Assembly: GCA_021153165.1 (NCBI GenBank) | Contig: JAGKTZ010000006.1 | Span: 1-51,138, forward strand | Reading direction: 5' to 3' | Length of the DNA stretch: 51,138 nucleotides | Source of the DNA: Prevotellaceae bacterium | GTDB lineage: Bacteria; Bacteroidota; Bacteroidia; Bacteroidales; Bacteroidaceae | Shown: in pieces, positions 25,463-33,456 of the stretch | How positions within the stretch are numbered: position 1 is the stretch's first letter | How the letters are laid out: each line of letters begins with the position of its first letter | Position numbers and translations under genes: made by a program | The notes under the pieces: model-generated | The model's input: only the letters and a program-made list of their open reading frames with translations | What the model was told of the DNA's origin: nothing | Databases searched by the model: none

Positions 25463-26011
25463 ATGAAAACTCACCTTAAAAATATATGGCATCAGATATC
25501 CTCTCGCTTTCTGGCGGGAGGATTTGTCATTGTTTCCACTCTGCTTGTTGCATGTGATGAGCATTTAGCTTTTGGTGAATACAAATCGTTTCCCAAAGAA
25601 GGATGGTACATGCGCGATACGCTGCATTTTGTAATAGACTCTTTGCAGGAAGCAGGACCCTATACCTTGAATTTAGGCATCAGAACATCTACTGCCAATC
25701 CCTATCCTTTCAAGGATTTGCAAGTAGAGTTCTCACAGCGTTGGGTGAGTTCTTCTCATAAAGATACCACTGATTCTCTACAACCCGTAGCCTTGATAAA
25801 AACTTCACTCGATACCATCGATTGCCATTTGGTAAGCGACAAAGGTGATAACTTGGGCACGGGCATTTCAAACTTCCAATATATTGTTCCCATTGATACT
25901 TTGCAACTACCAGTAGGTGCTAAAGGAAATATCTATATTGTGCATCGTATGAGAATGACTACTCTGCCAGGAATCGCAAATGTCGGCGTAGAATTGCGTA
26001 GGGTGGAATAG
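25463..26011 (+). CDS. gldH: Gliding-motility-type lipoprotein GldH
   Basis: A 182-residue lipoprotein with a signal peptide and lipobox ending LLVAC, so Cys31 would be the acylated residue. The body matches GldH: FGEYKSFPKEGWYMRDTLHFVIDS, YTLNLGIRTSTANPYPFKDLQVEF and GTGISNFQYIVPIDTLQLPVGAKGNIYIVHRMR. GldH was defined in gliding Flavobacterium but is kept in non-gliding Bacteroidales, where its role is not settled. It follows ricT with no gap, its Shine-Dalgarno-like AGGAG lying inside the last ricT codons, and is followed by a hairpin at 26037-26087. Confidence 0.85.
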   Translation: MKTHLKNIWHQISSRFLAGGFVIVSTLLVACDEHLAFGEYKSFPKEGWYMRDTLHFVIDSLQEAGPYTLNLGIRTSTANPYPFKDLQVEFSQRWVSSSHKDTTDSLQPVALIKTSLDTIDCHLVSDKGDNLGTGISNFQYIVPIDTLQLPVGAKGNIYIVHRMRMTTLPGIANVGVELRRVE

Positions 26012-26036
26012 ACAATCTTTGATTTTATAAAAAGTG

Positions 26037-26095
26037 AAAGAGACCTTCTTAGAATCCTTGATGTGGGATTTTTGCGAAAGTCTCTTTGTTTATTT
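26037..26095 (+). terminator. Terminator hairpin after gldH
   Basis: AAAGAGAC (26037-26044) pairs with GTCTCTTT (26080-26087), with additional inner pairing AATCC/GGATT. It is followed by a T-rich stretch. Confidence 0.55.
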
Positions 26096-26193
26096 TATAG
26101 AATATGGCCAAAGTGTGCGAAATAGGTTTCGTTCATTACCTTTGCACGATTCTATCAGTTTTTCTTTTGTGTGTCATGCATATCGTCTCAGGC

Positions 26194-28005
26194 TTATCTG
26201 ATTACCTTTTGTGTGCTGCCATCAGCACGGCGGATGATATTTATGCCTCGTATTGGCGTACTGAAACGGCGTCCGTCCAGACTATAATATCCAATGATAG
26301 GCGCAAGACTGCTATCGTTAGGAGTTGTTGTGATTCCTGTTGTGTGAAGCGGCGTCTGTGTAGCGTTGACTACGTGTCCCTGAGCATCGAGGAGCATTGC
26401 GACTATGCGCACGTTGTTGGGATTTTGCATATTGCTGACTTCGAATTGGTGTTGGAAAGTATAGGCTTCGCCGGCTTTTAACTTAGTAGGAACAGATCCT
26501 TCGAAACCATTCAACTGACCAGCGATACTCAAGGCAACATCGTTGAAGGTATAGGGATAAATGCGTTCTGCCTTGTTCTCATAACCATCAAGATTGTATT
26601 CTGTATGACCACTCATATAGTTGGCTTGGTAGAATTTAGTATCTTCCATACCATCTTCTACGACAACGAATGCCCAGCGATAGTCTGCGTTGTCCTCGTG
26701 GATGGCAAAGCAGGCTTCTGCCTGTACGCTTATCATCTTGTCAACTTCTGAGGAGGTCAGATGTACATCGGCGGTGGTCACTTGACTTTGTTCATGGAGT
26801 AGTGCAGTTTCTATAGCGCCCTCCATTGTGGTGTAGTCGGTCTTACCATTTATTTGCGCCAATACCATGGGTACTGCTTCGTACTTGCGATTGACTAAGA
26901 ACATGGGATAAGAACTGAGGTGGAACTGGCGAATATAGCCTTCGACCTCCAATATATCGTCGTAGTGGGCGGCAATACCGATAAATGTGTCGGGATATTT
27001 TTTCTTCATCCTATCCATTGCTACTGTACCAAGTGGGCAATAACCGCACCACATACCTGTGCCTTCTTCTGCAACGGTGCGGCGCGAAGGGCGAAACAGC
27101 ATGCTGACGAAATAGGCATCCAGAGTGTCGGGACGGTAACCTTCGATATCCACCCACATTCTGTAGTGCAGCGTGTCGCCATACGCAGCGGAGAATGTTT
27201 CAGGAAATTCAAAACGAAAGTCCTCGCCGCTATTGATATCTACGTCGGTGAAGTCGCGGCGGTATTCTTTTCCGTCCACCAAGCAACAAGCTGTGAAATT
27301 CTTGATACCATCTACAGAGTTTGAACGGAGAATGCCGGCGAGGGTGTGTTCCTCTGTGCCGAAAACGTGGGTGTCTATTGCGCGGATTACTTCGTAAGCA
27401 CTGTGCAAACTGCTGATGCGGATGTCGTCGATAGCTAGTATCTCGCCGGCGTGGGTGCGGTTGACAAAAGCTATATGCACGTATTGGTCGGCGTACTGGC
27501 TGAGGTCTGCAGTGTGCTCTGTCCACTGGTTGATGGCCTCAGTTTCGATTGTAATGACAGGTGCGTCAACAAAGTCTTCAGGTTTGTTGCCCGTTGTGGA
27601 GACACGCACCTCGTAGGTATCGCCTTTCATTACATTCTCGCACAGCGATTGTGCTCGCCATGTGATCTTTGTCTTCGCTGTAGGGATGCGCATGCCGGGA
27701 GTAACCAGCCAGTCATTGGCTGGCTGTGCTTCTTCGCCTTTTGGTACTTTATATTTAGATGTGCTTGCTGCATAGTAATTACCATCTGTGCCACGTTCGC
27801 GCAACGCTGTCCATGGCTTTCCCGTATCCAAACCAGCCTGCACCATCGTGTAGTGGTGAGTTTGCTGATCTAAGTCATAAGTGGCATATTCTGTTGGGAT
27901 GCCATTGTCAAAGTTGCACTCGTGCAATAAAACATCGTCGGAACTGGCTTGTGCTGAAAGTGCGAGGCAGAAACTGCACAGAAGAAATGCTTTTTTCATA
28001 CGCAT
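26194..28005 (-). CDS. Secreted Omp28-like protein with CxxC and adhesin-type domain
   Basis: A 603-residue exported protein with a signal peptide (MRMKKAFLLCSFCLALSAQA). Residues 25-200 look like a choice-of-anchor J / cleaved-adhesin jelly-roll (ECNFDNGIPTEYATYDLD ... NDWLVTP ... VHIAFVNRT ... LAIDDIRIS). Residues about 300-560 match the Omp28 family, with a thioredoxin-like GTGMWCGYCPLGTVAMDRM; the CGYC pair is Cys320 and Cys323. The end (YYSLDGRRFSTPIRGINIIRRADGSTQKVIR) resembles the short sorting-like tail of Bacteroidales surface proteins. A role as a surface or secreted thiol-disulfide protein is inference. A terminator hairpin (28012-28047) separates it from the upstream propeller gene. 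Confidence 0.75.
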   Translation of the reverse strand: MRMKKAFLLCSFCLALSAQASSDDVLLHECNFDNGIPTEYATYDLDQQTHHYTMVQAGLDTGKPWTALRERGTDGNYYAASTSKYKVPKGEEAQPANDWLVTPGMRIPTAKTKITWRAQSLCENVMKGDTYEVRVSTTGNKPEDFVDAPVITIETEAINQWTEHTADLSQYADQYVHIAFVNRTHAGEILAIDDIRISSLHSAYEVIRAIDTHVFGTEEHTLAGILRSNSVDGIKNFTACCLVDGKEYRRDFTDVDINSGEDFRFEFPETFSAAYGDTLHYRMWVDIEGYRPDTLDAYFVSMLFRPSRRTVAEEGTGMWCGYCPLGTVAMDRMKKKYPDTFIGIAAHYDDILEVEGYIRQFHLSSYPMFLVNRKYEAVPMVLAQINGKTDYTTMEGAIETALLHEQSQVTTADVHLTSSEVDKMISVQAEACFAIHEDNADYRWAFVVVEDGMEDTKFYQANYMSGHTEYNLDGYENKAERIYPYTFNDVALSIAGQLNGFEGSVPTKLKAGEAYTFQHQFEVSNMQNPNNVRIVAMLLDAQGHVVNATQTPLHTTGITTTPNDSSLAPIIGYYSLDGRRFSTPIRGINIIRRADGSTQKVIR

Positions 28006-28011
28006 AAGGTT

Positions 28012-28047
28012 GAAAAAAGGAGGCAGAGTATGGCGCTCCGCCTCCTT
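28012..28047 (-). terminator. Intrinsic terminator after the BNR propeller gene
   Basis: AAGGAGGCAGAG (28017-28028) pairs with CTCCGCCTCCTT (28036-28047) with one mismatch, and is followed on the minus strand by a six-T tract. It lies in the 63-base gap between two minus-strand genes, so the downstream Omp28-like gene depends on readthrough or its own promoter. Confidence 0.75.
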
Positions 28048-28068
28048 GATGATATTGGCTAAATGAGA

Positions 28069-29262
28069 TTATTTCAAATAGGTCTTTTTGCCATTCACGA
28101 TATACAATCCCTTGCTGGGTTGCAATACGCGGCGACCGCTGAGGTCGTATGTTGTTGTCGCTTTGTTGTCGGTATTAATGTTGCCGATGCCTTCTACTTC
28201 TCCTTCGAGTTCAGACTTTTCCAAGCGCCACAGACCGCTTTCGTTGGACCAGCTGTGATAGCACGCCAAGTAAACATATTTGTCGTCAGTGCGAATGAAC
28301 ATTGGCACACTGCCGCTGGGGTAGTTCTTGCTGAGCTCTTGCCATGTTTCACCGCCGTTGCTGGTGTGGTAGAGTTTGTTGTACTGCATACCTACAAAGA
28401 GGTGCTTGCCATCAGCATGCATGGCGCGAATGTTGTTGTCGTAAGTTTCGGGTCGAGCCAAAGCACCCCATTCGCCATCTTTGTTTAGGGTAACGACAAA
28501 GTCTGCATCATAACTATCATTGATCACACTGCGGCCGAGGCAGAGTGTACCTTGATAGATGGCAGATACAGCCATGAAGTTACTGTTGCTAGCGATTGTT
28601 TCCCAAGCATTGGTGGCTGCGTCATAGCGGAAAACGAAATAGACACCGAAAGCGTAGAGTTCGCCATTGTATGAAACGAGGTTGTAAATATTTTCAACAG
28701 GTTGCTTACCCAACTTAGGGTCAGCTTCGCCGTATGAGAGTGAAGCGATGTCGGTGTTTACCCAAGTTTCGCCGTTATCTTCAGAATAAATCACACCACC
28801 GCCGCAGAAGTCGCCCACAAAGAGTTTGCCGTCGTGGAGTGCCATAGCATAAGCATTTGACCATTCGATATTTTCTTCGCCGATAAGGTCTACTACGTTG
28901 CGGGCATAACTGAGTACTTCCCAAGTCTTACCGCCGTCATCAGAACGTGCCACCTTACAACCCATGCCGGCAGCAAAGATATACTCGTCATTTTCGACAA
29001 ACAAATTGTAAGAATAACCTGCCGCATTGGTCTTGGTCCAATTTTCGCCACCATCTGTCGACAGGTAGATGCCGCTAGTCTCGTCATAGGTGAGGTCGGC
29101 TAATAGGAGGTTGCCCTCACTTGATAAGTGCATAGCGTTGGTGTAGGGTAATTCGTGTACTTGCTCCCAACCCTTTTGAGCATTAAGTGCCGTTGCAGAG
29201 AATAAGCAAAGGACAAATAATAAAACGCGTGTTACAGAGTAAAAATTTCTTTTCATAAGCAT
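28069..29262 (-). CDS. Secreted BNR/sialidase-type beta-propeller protein with sorting tail
   Basis: A 397-residue exported protein with a signal peptide (FYSVTRVLLFVLCLFSATALNAQ). It has several Asp-box (BNR) repeats of the form S-x-D-x-G-x-T-W: YLSTDGGENWTKT, RSDDGGKTWEVL, YSEDNGETWVNT and HTSNGGETWQEL. Such repeats stabilise sialidase-like and photosystem-assembly-like propellers; no sialidase catalytic FRIP or arginine triad is evident, so an enzyme activity is not claimed. The tail YDLSGRRVLQPSKGLYIVNGKKTYLK is the short sorting-type ending frequent in Prevotella and Bacteroides exports. Own promoter at 29283-29313. Confidence 0.75.
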   Translation of the reverse strand: MLMKRNFYSVTRVLLFVLCLFSATALNAQKGWEQVHELPYTNAMHLSSEGNLLLADLTYDETSGIYLSTDGGENWTKTNAAGYSYNLFVENDEYIFAAGMGCKVARSDDGGKTWEVLSYARNVVDLIGEENIEWSNAYAMALHDGKLFVGDFCGGGVIYSEDNGETWVNTDIASLSYGEADPKLGKQPVENIYNLVSYNGELYAFGVYFVFRYDAATNAWETIASNSNFMAVSAIYQGTLCLGRSVINDSYDADFVVTLNKDGEWGALARPETYDNNIRAMHADGKHLFVGMQYNKLYHTSNGGETWQELSKNYPSGSVPMFIRTDDKYVYLACYHSWSNESGLWRLEKSELEGEVEGIGNINTDNKATTTYDLSGRRVLQPSKGLYIVNGKKTYLK

Positions 29263-29282
29263 TAAAGTTTAGTTTAGCGTTG

Positions 29283-29313
29283 CAAATATATATAATTTTG
29301 CATCTCTAGCAAA
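29283..29313 (-). promoter_or_regulatory. Promoter of the BNR propeller gene
   Basis: On the minus strand TTTG (29313-29310), 19 bases, TATATTTG (29290-29283). The predicted start is near 29276, about 14 bases before the ATG at 29262. Confidence 0.7.
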
Positions 29314-29424
29314 CGAATTGTAAAGAAAAAATAAAAAAACACTTCATTTCGTGATTTTTCTCCTTTATAAAATATTAAAACGATAAAGTTTCTTTTGGGA
29401 AACCATATAAATAGATATAAAAAT

Positions 29425-29455
29425 CAAACCTCGCACCATGTAGGCACGAGGTTTG
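29425..29455 (-). terminator. Intrinsic terminator after pckA
   Basis: A perfect nine-base stem CAAACCTCG (29425-29433) with CGAGGTTTG (29447-29455). On the minus strand it is followed by ATTTTTAT. Confidence 0.7.
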
Positions 29456-29485
29456 TATTTATAAGATCTAATCTTTTCTAATTGA

Positions 29486-31093
29486 TTAGAGCTTTGGACC
29501 AGCAGCAACGAGTGCTTGACCTGCTTCGTTACCAGTGAACTTAGCGAAGTTCTTGATGAAGCGACCAGCGAGGTCCTTAGCCTTTTCTTCCCACTTGCAA
29601 GCGCAGTCGTAAGTGTCACGTGGATCGAGGATGTTAGGATCTACGTTAGGCAATTCTGTAGGAACTACGAAGTTGAAGTAAGGAATAGTCTTAGTAGGAG
29701 CAGTATTGATGCTACCGTCGAGGATAGCGTCGATGATACCGCGAGTATCCTTGATAGAGATACGCTTGCCAGAACCGTTCCAACCAGTGTTAACGAGGTA
29801 AGCCTTAGCGCCTACTGCGTTCATCTTCTTCACGAGTTCTTCAGCATACTTAGTTGGGTGCAAGCTCAAGAATGCAGCACCGAAGCAAGCAGAGAATGTT
29901 GGAGTTGGTTCGGTGATACCACGTTCTGTACCTGCCAACTTAGCTGTAAATCCAGAGAGGAAGTAGTATTGAGCTTGTTGGTCGTCGAGGATAGAAACTG
30001 GAGGCAATACACCGAATGCGTCAGCAGAAAGGAAGATCACTTGGTGAGCGTGAGGACCCTTAGAAACTGGCTTAACGATGTTGTTGATGTGTTCGATAGG
30101 ATAAGATACGCGAGTATTTTCAGTCACGCTCTTATCTGCGAAGTCGATCTTACCATCAGCAGCAACAGTTACGTTTTCGAGCAATGCATTGCGACGGATA
30201 GCGTTGAAGATATCTGGTTCGCTTTCCTTGTCAAGGTTGATCACCTTAGCGTAGCAACCACCTTCGTAGTTGAATACACCTTCTTCGTCCCAACCGTGTT
30301 CGTCGTCACCGATAAGGAGACGCTTGGGGTCAGTAGAGAGAGTGGTCTTACCAGTACCAGAGAGACCGAAGAAGATAGCAGTGTCAGTACCTTCCATGTT
30401 AGTGTTAGCAGAGCAGTGCATAGAAGCGATACCCTTCAATGGGTTCAAGTAGTTCATGATAGAGAACATACCCTTCTTCATTTCACCACCATACCAAGTA
30501 TTGAGGATCACTTGTTCGTTTGTCTTGAGGTTGAATACTGTAGCAGTTTCAGAGTTCAAGCCAAGTTCTTGGTAGTTGTCCACCTTAGTCTTAGAAGCGT
30601 TGTAGCATACGAAGTCAGGTTCGCCGTAAGCTGCGAGTTCTTCTTCAGTAGGACGGATGAACATGTTCTTCACGAAGTGTGCTTGCCATGCTACTTCCAT
30701 GATGAAGCGTACTTTCAAGCGAGTTGCAGGGTTTGCACCGCAGAATGTATCCATCACGAAGAGACGCTTGCCGCTAAGTTGCTTTACAGCCTTAGCCTTA
30801 AGGTCAGCCCAAGCTTCTTCGCTTACAGGTTTGTTGTCGTTCTTGTATTCTTCAGAAGTCCACCACACAGTGTCTTTGCTTGCTTCGTTCATCACGAAGA
30901 ACTTGTCCTTAGGTGAACGACCAGTGTAGATACCAGTCATCACGTTCACTGTGTCGAGTTCAGTCACTTGACCTACTTCGTAGCCTTCGAGGCCTTCCTT
31001 AGTTTCTTCTTCGAACAATACTTCGTACGAAGGGTTGTGGAGCACTTCCACAGCGTCGGTAATACCGTACTTGGTTAAATCTAATGTTGCCAT
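29486..31093 (-). CDS. pckA: Phosphoenolpyruvate carboxykinase (ATP)
   Basis: A 535-residue enzyme converting PEP and CO2 with ADP to oxaloacetate and ATP, or the reverse. In fermenting Bacteroidales it usually runs in the carboxylating direction to feed fumarate and succinate formation. The kinase-1a P-loop GLSGTGKTTLS is at 243-253 and the metal site region GDDEHGWDEEGVFNYEGGCYAK follows at about 262. The PEPCK-specific RSPKDKF is at 59-65 and WQAHFVKNMFIRP at 136-148. Codon use is strongly biased, as in a highly expressed gene. It has its own probable promoter and terminator. Confidence 0.95.
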   Translation of the reverse strand: MATLDLTKYGITDAVEVLHNPSYEVLFEEETKEGLEGYEVGQVTELDTVNVMTGIYTGRSPKDKFFVMNEASKDTVWWTSEEYKNDNKPVSEEAWADLKAKAVKQLSGKRLFVMDTFCGANPATRLKVRFIMEVAWQAHFVKNMFIRPTEEELAAYGEPDFVCYNASKTKVDNYQELGLNSETATVFNLKTNEQVILNTWYGGEMKKGMFSIMNYLNPLKGIASMHCSANTNMEGTDTAIFFGLSGTGKTTLSTDPKRLLIGDDEHGWDEEGVFNYEGGCYAKVINLDKESEPDIFNAIRRNALLENVTVAADGKIDFADKSVTENTRVSYPIEHINNIVKPVSKGPHAHQVIFLSADAFGVLPPVSILDDQQAQYYFLSGFTAKLAGTERGITEPTPTFSACFGAAFLSLHPTKYAEELVKKMNAVGAKAYLVNTGWNGSGKRISIKDTRGIIDAILDGSINTAPTKTIPYFNFVVPTELPNVDPNILDPRDTYDCACKWEEKAKDLAGRFIKNFAKFTGNEAGQALVAAGPKL

Positions 31094-31215
31094 AAAATTT
31101 ATTAATAAAATGGTTTTAAATTTTTCGTTTTATTTGCCCTTCCATGATTCCCTCATCTTAACACGTAATATTAATATTTACAGCTAAAAGTGTGAAAACC
31201 TTGTGAAGGCGGTAG

Positions 31216-31244
31216 CAAATTTACGAAAAGATTTTAGTACCAAA
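31216..31244 (-). promoter_or_regulatory. Probable promoter of pckA
   Basis: On the minus strand TTTG (31244-31241), 17 bases, TAAATTTG (31223-31216). The spacing is slightly short of the usual 19-21. It would give a leader of about 115 bases, in which no riboswitch-like structure was recognised. The rest of the 344-base gap to the tRNA shows nothing else. Confidence 0.5.
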
Positions 31245-31418
31245 AAATTTTGAGGACTTTTGTTGCTGCTTTCTTGCATTTCTTAACGCATTTTTTCTCT
31301 TTTGTAGAAATGTGCCTCTGTTTTTGAAAAATGGAGTTGGCAAATTCTTGTCAAATACCTGCATTTTGCATTTTATAGAAAAAAGTTTGCATTTTCTCTC
31401 TTATTCAGAAAAAAGTCG

Positions 31419-31426
31419 TATCTTTG
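31419..31426 (+). promoter_or_regulatory. -7 box of the tRNA-Leu gene
   Basis: TATCTTTG, a perfect TAnnTTTG element 11 bases before the mature tRNA 5' end. No TTTG is found 19-21 bases further upstream. Confidence 0.6.
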
Positions 31427-31437
31427 CACCCGTCTAA

Positions 31438-31519
31438 GCGCCTGTGGCGAAATTGGTAGACGCGCCAGACTTAGGATCTGGTGTCGCGAGACGTGTAGGT
31501 TCGAGTCCTATCAGGCGCA
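31438..31519 (+). tRNA. tRNA-Leu (anticodon UAG)
   Basis: An 82-base cloverleaf. The acceptor GCGCCTG (31438-31444) pairs with CAGGCGC (31512-31518), followed by discriminator A. The anticodon stem is CCAGA/TCTGG with loop CTTAGGA, so the anticodon is TAG, reading CUA and related leucine codons. A long variable arm (GTCGCGAGAC) marks a class II tRNA and TTCGAGT marks the T loop. The CCA end is not encoded. It is followed by a strong terminator at 31530-31563. Confidence 0.96.
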
Positions 31520-31529
31520 CGTTCATCAG

Positions 31530-31563
31530 AGAGAAATGTTCGAAAGAATGTTTCTCTTTTTTT
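31530..31563 (+). terminator. Intrinsic terminator after tRNA-Leu
   Basis: A twelve-pair stem AGAGAAATGTTC (31530-31541) with GAATGTTTCTCT (31546-31557), two G-T pairs and a GAAA tetraloop, followed by a seven-T tract. Confidence 0.85.
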
Positions 31564-31589
31564 GTTTTGGTACGGCGTAAACGCATGGA

Positions 31590-31710
31590 GAGTGGGAGTA
31601 GATCCCTACCAAAAGATCATTGAAGCCTTTTCGCTACCTCTAGCGAAAAATTCAGTTGTGCAATAAGTCATAGAGCGCTGTTGTCATTTGACAACGGTGC
31701 AAAGATACAA
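31590..31710 (-). other. Structured intergenic segment with minus-strand promoter box
   Basis: From right to left on the minus strand: TATCTTTG (31707-31700), a near-perfect 12-base inverted repeat centred on GTTGTCA-TT-TGACAAC (31675-31700), a perfect 9-base stem TTTTCGCTA/TAGCGAAAA with a four-base loop (31628-31649), and GGGA/TCCC (about 31594-31606). No gene fits this stretch. It could be a small RNA or the remnant of an inserted element. The remainder of the 403-base gap (31520-31922) holds only the tRNA terminator and the next gene's promoter box. Confidence 0.35.
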
Positions 31711-31884
31711 CCCTGCACACCCCGTCTTCATCTTAATTGATCTTTGTTGATTTTTTTAACATTTCAAAATGTGGCCAGAATGCCGATAAAACCTAAAGCA
31801 GTGTAGGGATGATTTTTTTTTTGCTTTTTTTTGAAAACGTCATTTCCTTATTGTTAATAGATACTCTAAATGGCATTTTTTTAG

Positions 31885-31892
31885 TATCTTTG
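31885..31892 (+). promoter_or_regulatory. -7 box of the orphan gene
   Basis: TATCTTTG, 30 bases before the ATG at 31923. No clear -33 element at the usual distance. Confidence 0.5.
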
Positions 31893-31922
31893 TGACCATA
31901 TTTTATATTATACATTTATGAA

Positions 31923-32462
31923 ATGAAAAAGGGTGATTGTTTCCTGTGTCCGGGAGAAAAATGCAGAACATTATACTATCTAACAGAAGTAAATTGTGGC
32001 AAGTGTAGGGCTTTAAGTATTGTTGTCAATCAAAATACAGTTCAAGCTTTGGATTGGATTCGAGAGTATGATGCTATTTTCCCAGATGACATTATAATGT
32101 TGCCTTCTACGATGTATGATACGATCAAGAAGGTAATGCAAGAGTGTATGGAGGATATGCATAAGATACTCCAAGACGAAGCATTAAGAATTGATTTTGA
32201 TATAGAGGTTGGAGCACTTTATACAGATGGTTGCTCAATAAATAGAGTTACTGAGATGAAAGATGATGAGTTTGGGCACATCAAGTGGCACTATAAGCTG
32301 TTTCGAATAGACAATGAAAATATTTCAATGAATTGGAGTGGTAGCGCACCTGTCGATAGCTATAAAAGCCACAGACTCCCAATTACTGAAGAAACCTTGG
32401 ATAAGGTGATTGGTAGATTTAAAAATCTGCTCTCTACTATAGCTCAATATTTAGGACAATAA
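31923..32462 (+). CDS. Hypothetical protein, AT-rich orphan
   Basis: A 179-residue protein that I do not recognise. It opens with a cysteine-rich patch: Cys6, Cys9 (CFLC), Cys14, Cys25 and Cys28 (CGKC), arranged like a small zinc ribbon. A helical middle follows (TIKKVMQECMEDMHKILQDEAL), then a strand-rich part (IDFDIEVGALYTDGCSI and HIKWHYKLFRIDNENISMNWSG). No signal peptide or membrane segment is seen. Base composition is clearly more AT-rich than the flanking core genes, and it stands alone downstream of a tRNA gene, which suggests acquisition by transfer. Confidence 0.65.
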   Translation: MKKGDCFLCPGEKCRTLYYLTEVNCGKCRALSIVVNQNTVQALDWIREYDAIFPDDIIMLPSTMYDTIKKVMQECMEDMHKILQDEALRIDFDIEVGALYTDGCSINRVTEMKDDEFGHIKWHYKLFRIDNENISMNWSGSAPVDSYKSHRLPITEETLDKVIGRFKNLLSTIAQYLGQ

Positions 32463-32655
32463 TATTCCCCTCTCTCTTCAAACTCCCATACTATAGGACA
32501 AAAGGTGCTACTATATATAATATGCCGAAGCAAGAAAAAAGTATTATGAAGAAAAGGATAAATGGAAACCTGAATACAATAGGCTTGCGATATGATATTG
32601 AAAATAGAAAATCAAACAGTTTCTTGAGATATTAATTACTTATCCTCAATTCTCT

Positions 32656-32716
32656 AAAAAAAAAGACAGCAGTTAGTTGGAGATTCGACTTTCTCCAGCT
32701 AACTGCTGTTTTTTTA
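32656..32716. terminator. Bidirectional intrinsic terminator
   Basis: A 17-base stem at 32666-32682 (ACAGCAGTTAG...) with 32693-32709 (...CTAACTGCTGT), one G-T pair. It is flanked by an A-run on the left and a T-run on the right. It can end the orphan gene's transcript on plus and the amidase transcript on minus. Confidence 0.85.
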
Positions 32717-32732
32717 TTCAAACTAATGTGGC

Positions 32733-33341
32733 TTATTTTTGTTCAGCCAACGCCGCATTCAGTCTTTCCATGAATCGTTTGTATTCCGTGGGTGTGATGT
32801 CCACCTTACCGCTCACGCGCTTGTTGGGATATTTTTTCATGTAAGCATTTCTGATGGTCTCGTGTGTCACAATATTTTTGATAGGAATATTGTACTTTTT
32901 GATCAGGGGGAGCAGGTATTCGATGGCGCTGTCGATTTGATCTTCGGTTAGGGGCATTTCGAGGGTGTTGCCCTGAAATTCGATACCAATAGTGAAATTG
33001 TTGCATCCCTCCTTGCCGTTCAGGATAGAGTGGCCAGCGTGCCATGTGACTACTGTTGGTTTGCACAGGATGAAGCGTGTACCGTCGGTGTCGATCACTA
33101 CGTGTGCGCCGACCTTGCGTTCTGTACCAGTGAGGATAGCCAGCGATTTTTCGGCAGTAGGTTCTGCGGTGTGGTGCAGGATGACTCCCTCTACGGTGTT
33201 GGTTTTGCCCTTTGAATAATTAGGTGTGAGACGTTCTATCTCCTTATATTTGCCGTTCTGACAACATTTATTTGTGTTTTGACATTGTGCGGTGCAGAAT
33301 AGTGAGAAACTGAGTAAAAGTAGGCAACATTTTTTTAACAT
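32733..33341 (-). CDS. N-acetylmuramoyl-L-alanine amidase (Amidase_2), exported
   Basis: A 202-residue zinc amidase cleaving the bond between MurNAc and the stem peptide. It has an N-terminal hydrophobic export signal with nearby cysteines (lipoprotein possible but the lipobox is poor). Amidase_2 motifs in order: VILHHTA (zinc His), VGAHVVIDTDG, TWHAGHS, FTIGIEFQG (catalytic Glu), IVTHETIR (zinc His) and GKVDITP (third ligand Asp). Length and motifs fit the AmiD/PGRP-like single-domain group. It is a stand-alone gene with the bidirectional terminator just downstream. Confidence 0.88.
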   Translation of the reverse strand: MLKKCCLLLLSFSLFCTAQCQNTNKCCQNGKYKEIERLTPNYSKGKTNTVEGVILHHTAEPTAEKSLAILTGTERKVGAHVVIDTDGTRFILCKPTVVTWHAGHSILNGKEGCNNFTIGIEFQGNTLEMPLTEDQIDSAIEYLLPLIKKYNIPIKNIVTHETIRNAYMKKYPNKRVSGKVDITPTEYKRFMERLNAALAEQK

Positions 33342-33456
33342 AAGAAATACAGTTTTTTATGGGTGATTAATGATTATCTAATTGAAATAAAGATGGTCTT
33401 GTTTGAACGTAGACATAGTTGTCTGTGTTTTGATCAACGTGTGCAGATGTGCCGTT

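Noticed and set aside
26104..26481. A plus-strand open frame with a TACCTTTG -7-like box at 26137-26144
   Set aside because: The frame is antisense to the end of the Omp28-like gene, the box has no matching -33 element, and the translation has no family features. An antisense RNA cannot be excluded but is not supported.
29516..30916. A 466-codon open frame on the plus strand opposite pckA
   Set aside because: It is a mirror of the strongly codon-biased pckA gene, with low-complexity Ser/Val/Phe-rich translation and no domain. pckA itself is unmistakable.
32522..32635. A 37-codon frame (MPKQEKSIMKKR...) and an overlapping frame reading KKYYEEKDKWKPEYN
   Set aside because: Too short, with no ribosome site and two competing frames. 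At most a gene scrap next to the orphan gene.
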